From contig NW_002060946.1 of assembly GCF_000150275.1 (NCBI RefSeq), positions 5,059,035 through 5,123,034 of the forward strand: a DNA stretch of 64,000 nucleotides. The letters run 5' to 3'. The position numbers were made by a program, and so were the translations under genes. The stretch comes from Trichoplax adhaerens. Taxonomy: Eukaryota > Placozoa > Uniplacotomia > Trichoplacea > Trichoplacidae. The notes beneath the pieces were generated by a model. That model saw only the letters and a program-made list of their open reading frames with translations. It was not told the DNA's origin and ran no database searches. This document shows positions 1 to 12,750 of this stretch, piece after piece; position 1 is the first letter of the stretch; every line of letters starts with the position of its first letter.

Positions 1-49
1 CATACAAAATAATGGATTGGCTCTCTTTCTTATTCTTCATGGATACCAG

Positions 50-548
50 AAACTCTTCAAGAGTTGAAACAAGCGGAAAATGATTCTGCACTTTTCTGTC
101 CTATGCCTGATCCACATTATATTGAGATAACCCAGCTGTTGATGAACTGGTTAGTCTTATCTTACTACAGTATAGGTAGAGTTACTTAACTATAATAATC
201 TTCCTCACTACTATGCTTGCAATAACCATACATATGATGCAATAGATGAAGTTATGATCGAGCCTATTCTATTAAATATTTTGCCTATTTCATTTCAGTG
301 CTGCAGAGGATATACCCCATGCCGATGAGATTAAAACATTAATAAAAGATATAGCTGATTTACGCATGGCGAAATTAAAGAAGAGTATGGACGGAATGAT
401 TAAAGAAAAAGCAACCAATGCTAGGTTAGATAATTTATCCATGATGGAGATTAACCTCATAAGACCTTTATTGACGCAAGCACTTGACCAGTCGTATCGT
501 CTCCAATGCTTGCAAGATGAACAACTTCAACTGGCTGGTACTGAATAG
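50..548 (+). CDS. GINS2: GINS complex subunit 2 (PSF2), 3' two exons, 5' end outside window
   Basis: PSF2 joins SLD5, PSF1 and PSF3 in the GINS tetramer, part of the nuclear CMG replicative helicase. Exons are 50-149 and 299-548. The first starts after a pyrimidine-rich stretch ending CCAG. The 149-base intron runs from GTTAGT to TTTCAG and splits a Cys codon (TG|T). The joined frame encodes about 115 residues to a TAG stop. PSF2 hallmarks appear in order: FCPMPDPHYIEITQLL, then HADEIKTLIKDIADLRMAKL, then LDNLSMMEINLIRPLLTQAL. These match the C-terminal two-thirds of PSF2, usually about 185 residues. The N-terminal part, roughly 70 residues, must lie on exons left of the window. In-frame TAA at 10-12 and the absence of another AG confirm the acceptor at 49/50. 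The assignment is firm. Confidence 0.92.
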
Positions 549-2091
549 AATTACAACCTACAATACTGTAGGTATCCAGCACATTACACTCTTTCATACA
601 GGTTACCAATGTACATACACGAGCGTGTCTTGAATATTGTGCATTTCAATGGCAGAAGATAGACTCGTACATATCCATTTAATGATCCTATAAATTGCAC
701 TACTGAGATCATATAAAGCCACTGTAATCCAAGAGGAATGATACGAAACACCATCAAGTATCTTTATCTATTCTGTTAATGACACAGTATCAAGAATGCC
801 ACTTTGTACTAAATTCTATTAAACTACAGTATATATGTTATAAATATGTCTACGTAATTGGATAACAATCTTATTTTTACTGTATAGTATTTACATGTTG
901 ATGCGTTGCTTTACTTACTTACATACGTAACGGCGTCTACTAAATGCTCATAGCATACTGTAAAATAGGAATTGAATAATATTTATAAATCTGCTGTATC
1001 CACATTGTACACTAATTACGAGAGATGCCAGTGATAATTTTGATAGGGTCATTACAAACCAATCACTGCATTATCTATCGAAATTTTACAATTTGTAGAT
1101 GCTGGATGAACGTAATGTGACGAATACCTGTACAACATCGAACAGGCATTTGTTGGCAACCGATAATTGCCTTGATCTTTAATGATGGATGTTCATATCT
1201 GTCGTAGTTTCTTTTCCAAATTAGATGTAATGAAAATAATTGCGATCATACTTATTGTATGAGTTGACACTTTTTGATGGAGGTGAAAATAATATTACCT
1301 CAGTAGGCTAAATTGATGTTTGCGCATTTTCAGCGTTTTTGAATTTCTTATCATTAGGAGAAATATGGATAGGTTACCGTGACAATCTATACTTTAATTG
1401 TATTTCTTATATTTATGCCAATTACTGGTACTATTAAAAGTAGCGATATTATCATTACACCGTAATATCGAAGAGCTATTTAGAATTGGTATAAATGAAT
1501 GAATCAATAAAGAAAACAAACCATTATTGATTTTGATTTTATTATTCGCCAATTACGTCGGTATATTCTTCACAAACGAAATTACATTATTCAAGTATAA
1601 AGCATTATTACTGTAATTTTAGATTTGTATCTTATTAAAAATGATTATAACGATCTTAGACTGGGAAGGTACATCAGCATTATTTTCATCATACATGTTC
1701 TATACATAGATCAATCAGGATTAACTAGTTAACGAAAATTCGTATGTCGTCTATACCTATTAGAAGCAAGTCATTATCTAGAGGTAATATAGGAAACCAG
1801 AAACTGATCTATATTACTAATATTTGTACGTTATCGAATTATTAAAACATTATTAACGATTGTTTTATTCAACATAAATAATGGCTACTTTTAAGCCAAG
1901 TATAGTACTATAAATCACTCCATAGAATATTTATTGATTTTCCTATAAATTAATATCTTGAATGAAAATTTATGACCGTAAATAAAATGGTTGAAAGCGG
2001 GAAGGTAAATTTGATCCTAAATAAAAAATTCATGAAAATACGTACTAACTCCTGATCCATGTATCTACGACAATCTTATAACGTCGTTTCG
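549..2091. other. Convergent intergenic region and 3' flanks of the GINS2 and GSE1-like genes
   Basis: No coding sequence seen. Possible poly(A) signals for GINS2 are ATTAAA at 818-823 and AATAAA at 1506-1511. For the opposing gene, TTTATT at 1930-1935 reads AATAAA on the minus strand. Signals are assigned by position only. Confidence 0.4.
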
Positions 2092-2228
2092 CTACTCAAC
2101 AAAAGTGTTGATAAAATAGGAACTTATATCAAAGATCAATATACAATATAGCAAGAGTAAGATGCAAGCAGTATTTGAAATTTTCTTTGTATCCATCTGA
2201 ATATTGTTGGCTTCCTTCAGTAATTTTA
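2092..2228 (-). CDS. Possible terminal exon of the GSE1-like gene
   Basis: Exon 11 of the minus-strand gene ends one base into a codon, so it must splice onward. An acceptor at 2229/2230 (GAG) gives a frame that joins in phase and begins IKLLKEANNIQMDTKKISNT before a TAG at 2092-2094. The start looks protein-like, but the last part is hydrophobic and resembles noncoding AT-rich sequence. The true exon may therefore end earlier or lie elsewhere. Low confidence. Confidence 0.25.
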
Positions 2229-2455
2229 CTCAACGAAATCCTAGTTTATAGATCTAGTTTTCTTCACACACATCTGTTGTTTCATGCTTTCCTAATATTT
2301 TCCATTATTACGATTGTTCATCATTGCCTATCATACACAATTATCACCAATGAAAATGCGGATAGAAGTGAATTATTATTCTATTGCAAAATCTCAGTAG
2401 ATATTCAATTCCAACGACAACCGTTCTATTAAGGTCAATATTATATTATTCTTAC

Positions 2456-5400
2456 TTAAAGAAGCATCTGGTGGTGTGATCGGTTCAGTTATAGGCATAT
2501 ATGGCGATCTCGAAGTTGGTTGATCACTATCGGAAGACGATGACGACTTGGGAAAAATTGTCATGTCAGGTGAAGAACGACGAGCAAAATCTACTTTAAC
2601 AATCAGTTTACGATGATTTGAAGCTGATTTGGACTTGTTCGTAGATAGTTTCTGTTTCTGATAAAGTATAAAATAGACTTTAGATATTTTGATACATAAG
2701 CGACAGTAGAATACCATCGTTATATACGAGTGTGAGGTGACAGACATGAATACACATTACATTACCTGATTGTGATTGCTACGTTTTCTCAATTTGCGAT
2801 TTCGTATTCTACCACTAGCGAGAGAAGCTTCCATTGCCTTTAGTCGTCTTTTATTTCGTTTGACCTCAAACTCTTCTCGAATGACTAGTTATCAATATGC
2901 ATCGACAACAATAGCAAATTTTGTCAAGATTACATCATCACTTATTAAAGTTGCTAACAACTATCACTTTGAATTTTAATGCTGTAGCTATGTATGCCGT
3001 ATGGATTCATTATTATCCTTAATAAACCATAAAAAATAATTATCCTCTCCCAAAATTTTTTCTATGAAACACTTATTTAAAAGAATTGACGCATTGTACT
3101 TATCACCTATGCACTGGACTGATCATGATTTTGATGTTACAATGCAATTGCCTACTAACCTTTTTCATCACCGCATGGCACTAGACCTAATTTGGCCATA
3201 TAAAATATTTTCTTGTTTGCACCATCTTTACTTTGTGGATGATGCGCTGCTTTCCTTTTCCTAGTCGATCCTACAATTTTTACCGCGTGGCAAATATTCA
3301 GTTTTAGCTTACTACATTTTACGTAATTCAATCTGAACATCGTTCAGATACTATTCCTGGGCTTGGTAGTCAATTTTATATACTGCTGTTACAGCAATAA
3401 CCATACCTTTATGTTCAGACGTAGAGTTGATGTATTGCAGCAATAAGCACTAATCAAAGAGTAAAATGATCCATTAATGTAGGACTATAAAAAGCTAGAA
3501 TTTTTAGCATATGAAAAAATTCTTGACTGAATGGTATACCTTGCTATCCTTCATGGTAGGCTTGTCCTCTTCCGAGAATTGAGTCGATCTATTATTGACT
3601 TTGCTTTCGGTATCAGCATTCTTTATGTTTTTTGTAGATTCTTTAAATCCCATAATTTCTCCTACGGTAAATGTGCTGCCTTTAACGTCGGGAGTCACAA
3701 GTTTAACGGGCTTACTGCTTGTATTAGTCCAATTACTATCAGCATTTTCTTTAATATTATTATTAACTTGGTTAACTTGGTCAGCAACTTCAATCTATCA
3801 AAAATTGATGTAATCATTCATTAATTAGATCATTTCAATCAATCTAGCACAATATACTCCAAGTTAATATTAATATCCTTATGTGTCTATAACTAAAGGC
3901 ATTTATATAAAAAGTAGAAAAATAATCCTGATTTATCGTCGAACCTTTACTCTCTGTACAGGTGATGATGCATTACTAGCGGCAGAATTCTTTTCTTTCT
4001 TTTCTTTATTCACTTGCTTATAATTTGAATTAATTAACTGCTGACGTTGCTGTTGTTTTCTAATTTTTTCTTCCTTAATTTGTTGTTGCTTCTTCATCCA
4101 CAACATTTCTTCACGTTGCAACCGACTGAGCTGTTCATCTATTTTAGATGCTTTACTATTGCTGTTATCATTAGCAGTATCAGCGTATTCGTTTCTCATG
4201 CTAAATTGTCGTTGCCTTTCCAATTCTAGTAATAATTCTGGTAATTTTTAGAGTAATTACAATTATTTATGTTAACGTCATCATTTCATACTTTAATATT
4301 GTTTGAAAAAGTACTTCGATTACGACTCTTACCTGATTCCATATTACTTTGTACATAAGGATGCAAAGCAGAATTTCGCTGACCATTCAAAGCTGCTTGC
4401 TGCATCATGTAGGAATATTGCAATTGTGCAGCTACATCAGGAGGTAATCCATTAGGTATTGCACCTATTTCAAGTCAGATTATTTTAGTCATAATAATAT
4501 GAAAAAAATGTTATGACATAATAATAAATCGTGACATTAACACTTTCTAGTACTACGTTGATAAAATACGGTAGTCAGATGATTGGATATGATAAAAAGT
4601 AAATAAATCAGCAGGAAATTATGCAATGAATACTGTTGCGCCCAATTTTTATATCTATTTATTTCTACCTGAACTAGCACCATTGACAGCAGCTAAAGGA
4701 TATTGTTGCATACCCGGAAGAAGTTCACCGTGAGCTGATGGGAACTGAGCTAAATCGGGACTCATTAAAGGATGATTGATAGGTAGATTTTCACCTTCAC
4801 GTCGATGAAGTAAAGATGGATACATCATAGCAAGATAGCGCTGATATTCTAATTCTTGCAAGGCATTGGCCTCAGTAATACCATTGATTTGATGAGCTTT
4901 TAAATAAGGATTGGTTTGTAGAAGATTAGGATGACCAGCAAGTCCTGGATATAAAGCAAGTCCTTGTTGCGATGCTAGCTCTAGTTGTGATAAATAGCTC
5001 GGATGTAATTGTTGTCCGATTGCATTGATTACTGCAGTATTGGCTTGATTATTATTATTAGCTATTTGTGATTGATAATTGGCGTAGAATTGTTGTAATA
5101 TGGCAGGATCGATATTTTTAACTGAATTATTAGCTGCTAATTGAGAATGAAGAAGGTTTCTAGCTAACATTTCTTGCTCAAATCTAGGATCAATAAGATC
5201 AGGACGATTTTGCTGCAGTATCATCTTATTTTGCCAGTATTGTTGGATATCTGTCATAGGAGCGGGAGTATCTTGATTGATGGCATTTAGTAACCTCTTG
5301 TTATTCGCTGCATGATGAAGGTGCATATCTTTTAATTGAGGAGTTTTATTCGATTGTTGAGACTGTTCATTGACTTTATTTTTCTGCCTTACAAATGGTA

Positions 5401-7223
5401 CAAATGATTTCTCGACAGAGTCATCTTTATGATTTTGTTGATGGCGAAGTAGTAATTGATCTTGTTGTGAATTTTCATGAGTATCATTCTTGTCTTGATC
5501 GGATGGACGCTTATTGTTGATTCCTTCGTTATCATGCGTAGCCTTTTTCCCCTGACGGTCCTTATTGCTGTCGTCAGAAGTTTCCTCCTAGGGTATTCAT
5601 GATAAATGATTAATAACATTGATCTTTTCATGTCCATATCAAGCGACATTAAAATTGTTGTATCAGATCAAGAATACATTTTTACTGCTGAAATAAGATG
5701 AAAATTATTAACAGCTAAATTAAGCTTTCAGTTTGATAAATTCTCCATACATTGGATATGAATAAGTGTACGAACTCTGTACACTGTACAAGTAAATAGG
5801 TGTTACTAATAGGAGAGAAAAAATATATTTCTACTGGTATAGCATAATCATAGAAAGATCTTGGCTGATTTTGCGTATTTTAAAGTTTGATATACTGTGA
5901 TGTAGTATTAGAAACTGTTTTAAACCTTTTGACTACATCGACTGAAGAATGATTAACAGTACGTTCTAAGTTAAAATATTTGCTAGTACCTTATCTTCTG
6001 TTTGCTGCCGTTTTAATTTATCATTCTCTGGCGATTGATCATTAACGAAAAGGCTGCATTGATTGGTAGTGCTATCGTTACCATTGGATTGTGGACTTTC
6101 GTCTTGGTGATTATTGCCGTTTAAATTAGAAGGGTCGATCAATTGCTATAGTGATACAAGATTGTAATGAAAAAAGCTTTAGAAATTTTCCAGTACAAGA
6201 TATAGTCGGGACAGTAATCTATCTTAAAATAAAGTCTCAAAATTCTCTACAAAAATTGATATTATAACATATATTATGGCAAATTTTTTAATGTATAATA
6301 GTATCAAAACAGGTATCGAACTTCAATCCAACCTAATCAAACTCTATCAAAATAGACATTTTCATCTATGTTAGTCGGAAATAGGACTGCTTATTAAAAA
6401 CCGTTTTACCCTGAAAATTTACACCTTAGGCAAGGCTACGCTATTTAATCTCTCGAATCATTCTATTTCAGTCATAAGTAAAATCTTTATATCCTCAAAT
6501 AGCGTGTTGGTAGTTTTTTTTATCTTTGAAATAGGTCGGCCTACAGCAATTACTGATATTCAAAGTCATTCAAAATATTTTTATTATTATTACCTTGGCA
6601 GATTTGTTTTCCTTTGATTGATTCACTCTATTCCTTAACTCAGAGAGCTTTTCATTTGCTTCTATGTCCTCTTTTGCCATCTGTAATTCTTTCTGATGGT
6701 TTGCAGTGTGCTGCGATTTTGATTTCTTTTCGTGGTAGTTATTACTGTAAGATAAATTCAAATTACCCAGATAGCCGGTTAATTCAGAAACATCAATTTA
6801 CGTTTTCATGAATAATTTTGACAAATATGGTAGAAATTTTATATGATGTAATTGGATCATCAAATCTACAGTATAAGCAATATTGTAAACACACTACTAA
6901 ACGTTTATGTGAGATAAAATTCGAGAACATGATTGAATATTCCGTTATGAAATAGATTACTCGACTTACCTTATCGAGTTAGCGATAGTTTGTTTTTGCT
7001 GATGATTAGCATATGAACGAAGAAGCATAGATGGATGAGCTTTTCTCTCTTGATCAATATGCTTAGTTGAATGATGATTATTTAAAGAGAAATGATGGTG
7101 ATCTAATTTTAACTTTCTTTGTACTGCTTCTACTGGATCGAGCTGATAGCGATCATTATGATTGGATTTAGTTTGCATAGTCCACTTGTAAGATTGAGGA
7201 TGGTGTGACATTTGTGATTCCAT
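2456..7223 (-). CDS. Q/N-rich nuclear protein with GSE1-like motifs, eleven coding exons
   Basis: Phase-consistent exons (minus strand, 5' to 3'): 6970-7223, 6594-6744, 5990-6145, 4669-5587, 4333-4464, 3951-4225, 3540-3794, 3407-3449 (tentative), 3160-3270, 2766-2884, 2456-2657. They give about 872 residues, and the end lies beyond exon 11. The start is the first Met of a His/Gln-rich exon; an upstream exon is possible because AG sits just before it. Residues 190-540 are Q/N-rich. Around 600 is a charged coiled-coil with REEMLWMKKQQQIKEEKIRK. Near 750 is KKIFYMAKLGLVPCGDEK followed by IREEFEVKRNKRRLKAME. Exon 11 carries a Ser-rich tract and a TP-rich tail. The Trp-containing Q/E/K helix followed by a phenylalanine-glycine-leucine helix and basic run occurs in the same order in animal GSE1, a CoREST/HDAC-associated protein. 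That family call is inference. A chromatin co-regulator role is likely, not shown. Confidence 0.78.
3407..3449 (-). CDS. Candidate 43-base microexon of the GSE1-like gene
   Basis: Exon 7 ends in phase 0, but the open frame of the next clear exon (3160-3270) needs one preceding base. A 43-base segment between an ATTAG acceptor and a GTATGG donor reads 14 codons plus one base (starting CLLLQYINSTSEHK). It restores phase exactly. It is supported by phase and splice signals only. Another small exon or a different donor could do the same. Confidence 0.4.
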
Positions 7224-10200
7224 AGCTACCGACAGAGATACGTTAAGCTTGAATACTATCTAATTTCTTGCAATAGGATTCTTTTAAGAAAGTTTTTTCC
7301 GGGTAAAAATGGATCTAAGTTGACCAAAACAAGTCGTAACCTTTTTATACGATGATCTAATCCACGTTAATGGCCTGAATAACTTACTTTTGGTCAGTAT
7401 GGATAGGAAACTAAAACAAATTGAGAGAGGAATAAAATATTAAATCATGATTAAAAAGCATCATTTTATAATCAACTTTTTCAGCAGTGAAACACTTGCA
7501 TGAACGATGTCTATAGAAGCCAACCTATGATGGCAACTAAGATAGTGTACAAATGCAGTCAAATTAAGGTTATCTGCACCGCGGGTATTGGATAGAATTG
7601 TTAATATGCTGACGTAAATATTAATTAAGTTAAGCATGGAATAAATTAAAAAGTGATTATTAAATGATTACATGAGCAACTTTGTAAAATAACGATATTA
7701 TGTGATTATCGTTTTCGTTAATATCCGATTCCCTGCTGATCTATCACACGGTGTATCAATGATACTTGTATGCTTTTTCCCGTAAAGAATAATTCTCTGA
7801 TTGAATTACTTTACCGATTTAAATACTAGACGTGATATTAAGCTACATAATCAGAGATGTTGGCACTTTGATTAAATAATTTAAAATCGAAGCTGTTTGA
7901 CAAGCAATCCTTTATCCTTATTTTTATTCTGAGGCCTTCAAAATAAAATGGTACCAACGTAGTGTACTTACAATTCCATCGATTAGCACCTATGGCTAAC
8001 TACTGCTGCAGCGAATCATAATTTTTACTTCCAAATGTTGATTTTTAAACGTATTCGTAAACTTAGAGTAGATAGCAACCCAAGAGGAATACAGCTTATA
8101 GGAGAAAATAAGTAAAGCCTATGCTACGCTTAATTATCACTTTTGCTTGCGCCATTCCTTCGTGGCGATTTCTATCTAGATTTCACAGAGTTACATTCCT
8201 ATACGGTATATTCCAGAAAGATTCGATGAATGGTTATAGAAAGCAATCTGTGGATTTTTATGCATTCTATGCGAGTTTTAAATACTTGCATAGGAAACAT
8301 GAGTCAATAAGTTATTTTCTATATTTATAGTTTCTTGATGGAATCCTGCATTTCTGGGCATAGTTTCGATAATAATCTTTCAAACATTTTTTGCTATATA
8401 AAGTTAGCTTTACGTTGAATTTTACCCATCCAAATAGTAGGTAATGCTACTTTAACATATTGTTATTGCGAAATATATTGTGAAACTAAATTTAAACATT
8501 AAAACTTTGGCACACTTCATCAACTTACTCACAGAAATCAGTAGACTACACGAGGCATAACTCGCTCTTTCTTCGCTATATTTTAACCATGGAAGTTAGC
8601 AAATTACAGACATTAAAAAGCTGAATATGTCAAGAAACTAATTGAGAAAGTCAGTTATGTAGAGAATGCTAAAATAACCGCTTCTATTTTGAATTAAATT
8701 GAGCAATAACTTCTGAGAATATTCACAATAGTACCCATATATGATGTGAGAGTAATAAGAGAATCGTTAAGTACGATATATTGTGCTGACAGAGTGAAAA
8801 ATTAAATAAAAATGCTTTAATTAGCAAATGTGTGGTATAATCAAGCGTGGTACTCATTTTTTGTCATCAAGAAACTCATACTGCCATAGCAAGATATCGT
8901 GTTCTATACCGAATAAGCGATAACTCTTCAGTTTAAAAGTGTCCATGTGTCTGTGAAATCTACGACCTAGAGGAGTACTAACCCTGTCTGAAACCATGAT
9001 GTAGGATAGACATTGAGTATTCGTATAAGCTGTATTAACGTTAGAATAAGCGAGCATACAGTAAATTGAGTATCTCGGCTCAACATACTTTATGTGGTAA
9101 AGCATATCCAAAGCACGGTAATGTTGGCAGACTTGTGCAATGCTATGGTGTAATAATATGAATTCATTGGGTAGAACAGAAGAATGGGATAGATTAATGG
9201 CTTAAACGTTAACATTTCTCATGCAATTCTTGAATCCAGAAAGACTGTCTAGGCATTTCTACTTGTTATAACGATAGTGATAGAATGAATTGCATCCCTC
9301 TTTCAAGGTAATTGCCATATGGATCATGGTGAAAGATTTACACTTCACTGCTAGGATTGCTTGCAAAGGAATTCAAAGTTCAAGAACTTCAATGCCGAGC
9401 TGCCTTTGCGTAAATTGATTCTTTTCAATTATAAAAGCAATCCTAACTTCTCTATTTCATCGTACGCATAAGTTCTTTCTGCTATAAAATATACAGTAGA
9501 ATGGGATGGCTACTACATTTAATACTAATGTAATCCAAACAACGAGAAATAGCTTGTCAAGAATATTCAAATTACCAGCATATTTCAATATTGACGATAA
9601 GACTGATGCTTAAATAGGTTATTATTCTAGCTGGTAGATGGACCTTAGATAGTAGCTAAGTATAGACTAGATCCAAATTAGCTTGAAATTAAGGTTATAA
9701 GATTGCACGGAAATAGTTCAAGCTGTGCGTTTGATTAGATTGTGAGATCGTGCATGTTTGTATTTTTTGACGATATTCACTCTTGGTATTGTGGCCTTTT
9801 TATACTGATATGAAAACATTTTTGATACTGCAAATTGAAATATCATTAGTCTGCTATCCATTTTGGCCATAACTAGTAAGCCTAGGCTGAAATTAGGTTT
9901 TAATGAAGAAAACAGAACTGTTTAGAACCGAACCGCTGACACCCTAAGGGCTGTTACTAAATGCATGGAGTCCTTTTATAGGGTAAAACTACAAGTTTAA
10001 TAAAGCTTCAATAGTGTAAACTACATTGCTATCCCATATCTATAAGCAATGCAGGCAACGAAATGCCAGCAGTAAGAAAATAGGTTATGCTATGGAGATC
10101 AAGGCCGACCTAGTATAAATTTCCCTATATTTAGTGATTTAAAATCATGGAAATTTACAAAATATATACAGCGAGAGTCTGATGTGGGAAATTAAACTAT

Positions 10201-10224
10201 TATCCCTCCATCGTCTAAGGAGCA
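7224..10224. other. Start of the gene-poor tract, nothing recognised
   Basis: Upstream flank of the GSE1-like gene. Short open frames here, such as one on the plus strand at 8121-8330 and one on the minus strand at 8854-9111, show no motif, splice-linked partner or protein-like composition. Any promoter or 5' untranslated exon of the GSE1-like gene would lie here, but I cannot place it. Confidence 0.5.
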
Positions 10225-10445
10225 AGATATTAAGAAAGTAGACTATAGTATTAGGAGTTGAACTACTACCGATATCCAATATCTTTAGACCTTCTAAGTA
10301 GTGCAGCAGAAAATCAAGAAATGAACGTACTTTTCGCTATTCAAACGAGAGGAACATCAAGATAGAACACTCTCACACTACTATAAGAATGAATACCCAA
10401 TATCTTAGGTCTTCAAATAAAATATCAAGAAAATACGATAGACTA
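10225..10445. repeat. Two-copy diverged tandem repeat, about 122-base unit
   Basis: The words CCAATATCTTTAGACCTTC (about 10275) and CCAATATCTTAGGTCTTC (about 10397) recur about 122 bases apart. Both are followed by a matching AAAT/ATCAAGAAA segment. Confidence 0.55.
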
Positions 10446-12499
10446 TACATAAAACATAAAACCTAAGATTAACCTGTCAATGAAATGCCGTAACTACAAG
10501 AATACGAATATAGAATCCTCCGGTAGGAAACAATCAAGTAAGTTATATCTAAAGAGTAAATATGAAAGGAAAAAAATGCCTGTAACAGGTTATGTAATCA
10601 ACCGTGCAAAAGGTGTAATTAAAGAAAATGAAACTTTAAGATGTTTAAAATTTAATAAAAATCGAAATAGGTAACAAACTCATCCAGATTAAACTGTGAT
10701 TAGCCAATTTAAAAATGCATTACAACCCAAATTTTGACGATAGAGTAAAGAATGAAAAGGAATCTACGTACGGTTACCTAAGTTAGAAGTTACGATTAGT
10801 TAAAAGCTTTCTTCAAGATGTTGATTGATAGATAATTTATCCGTTAGAACAGTAGGAGATAGAACTAGATTAACGCATCCACGACTTCTTTGTACTTAGA
10901 TCGGCAATCAATGTCAGTATTAGGTTAAGGTTAAGCAGGAAAACTATTAATGCGTTATATTTAGTTCGTTGATGAAAGCTTTGCCATTAATAGTCTGTAG
11001 ATAAAATTTCATCAAAATAGAAAATCTTAACGGATGCTCGTAGTATTAATTAAGCTATTGGCAATTTTTCAAAATCATTTAACCACTACTACTTAGTATT
11101 GGCCGATCAGATTTGTCTTCTAAGATATATAGAGTAAAATGACTTGATGACAAAACTACTGTTGATTTATAAAACAACCATGGCGACTAAACAAAAGAAA
11201 ACAAATATGGTATCATGACCGGATGATTGATTAATTCAGCATTTAAGGAAAGGATACGTTGCAAAAAAACACGTTGAATCAATAGCTTCAATGAATATTT
11301 TATGTTCTTATGACTCATGATTCCGTTTATCGAATTGGAGTTGATTAATTAGAAAGACAATATTGTTAACAAGTCTATTTCTCTATTTTAGGCCTAAATA
11401 TCCACGCAATAAATCATGATAGCCAATAGAATAGATTAAAGCTAATAGTTTGAATAAGGATGTTGATGTCTTTAAATCATTGATGAAACCGAAGAGGCAT
11501 GGGCTGAAAATGAAGGTAATAATGGGGAAATGGTACCGCTAATTTCCTGCAAGGCGAAATCTAGTACTTTAGAGATCATATCCACATGACTAGGAAAGGA
11601 AGCACGCAACAACAGTTATGAAATTTAAAGATTGAAGAGAAAATGGATCGAAAATAGTCATGTTGCCAAAAAACTGAAATTATTACTTTTCGCAGATAAA
11701 ATCAAGTGCTCAGTAATTCATATGTTATTAGCAGGAAAGGCAGTATCCAGTAAGTGAAAGTGAAGAGCGTAGAAAATAGTGTAAAGCATCTAATCGTGAG
11801 CACATTCTACCGCGAAATTAAGCGTTTTATAGTAGTGGACCCGTTAGTTTCAATGGTAGGATATCAACAATCATTCATAGTAGCGTAAAATTAAATAAAA
11901 TTTTCGTAGGTGATTACGCAAATACTCATTCTTAAACATCCAATCTAGTATTCCATAGATGATATGCCAATCAATATATTAAAGCGAGCGTATAAGACAA
12001 ATAATACACTAGCCCATGCAATTAGATGTGGGAATTAATTTGAATACAATCGAATATCGGTGCAAGAAATAATTAGTATTGATTGAATAATTAGATGTCC
12101 TTTCTAATGATAAATCATTTCTATCCTGGTCTTATTACTGTCTAAATATGTTTTTCAATGTCATGAATGATCCAATATCAACTCTATCAGGATATAAGGA
12201 TATCTGAAAGACTCAAGTACGACGAAGTCAAGTTGGATATTATATAAAAATGAGTCCTTGATAGATAAATAATTTAAGAATTAATCGATTTTTCGATTAT
12301 TGACTTCATCAAACTGACATGAAATAAAAATTACTTTATTGGTACTGTTGAGAAAAGATAGAATATAAAATTGAAAACATTAAAACATATAGCTAGCAAA
12401 TCAAGTTAACAATACTGAAAAATCAAAGAAAAAAAGCGGTCACTTATTCGAGGATTAAGAAATGTCGACATCTCTTGCCGTAAAAATGAGAGTAAAATG
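10446..12499. other. Gene-free stretch, nothing recognised
   Basis: AT-rich sequence with stop codons in all frames. The longest open frame (10480-10674, plus) is a Lys/Asn-rich run with no recognisable family. I see no array, RNA gene or transposon end. Confidence 0.45.
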
Positions 12500-12750
12500 C
12501 GCGTAAATTAAAATAAAAGTGAAATATCAACACATTACACAGTAGGTATACTTATGAATTAAGTAAATAATAACTTGAAAGCGAGTGGAAAGATAATATG
12601 ATATATATTAATTCTCTGCTGAAGAAAAAGAGACAATTCTTACTATAAAAAATGGGTGAATAAAAATAAAAGTGAAATATCAACACATTACTTCTAAATT
12701 AAGTAAATAATAACTTGAAAACGAGTGAGAAAATAATAATAACTAATCTT
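12500..12750. repeat. Two-copy tandem repeat, about 153-base spacing
   Basis: AAATAAAAGTGAAATATCAA, followed by CACATTAC, is found at about 12512 and again about 153 bases on. Each copy is followed by AATTAAGTAAATAATAACTT, then GAAA and a GAGTG segment. The shared parts are close to identical, so this duplication is comparatively recent. Confidence 0.75.

Noticed and set aside
2175-2979. Plus-strand open frames opposite the GSE1-like gene, and an apparent minus-strand start at 2747
   Set aside because: The plus-strand frames are shadows. The first part of the minus-strand frame is intron, because a CAG acceptor at 2658/2659 joins in phase to the upstream exon.
3933-3950. Stop codon after VQRVKVRR as the end of the GSE1-like protein
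   Set aside because: A GTAAAG donor just before it joins in phase to another protein-like exon at 3540-3794, and four further exons follow in consistent phase.
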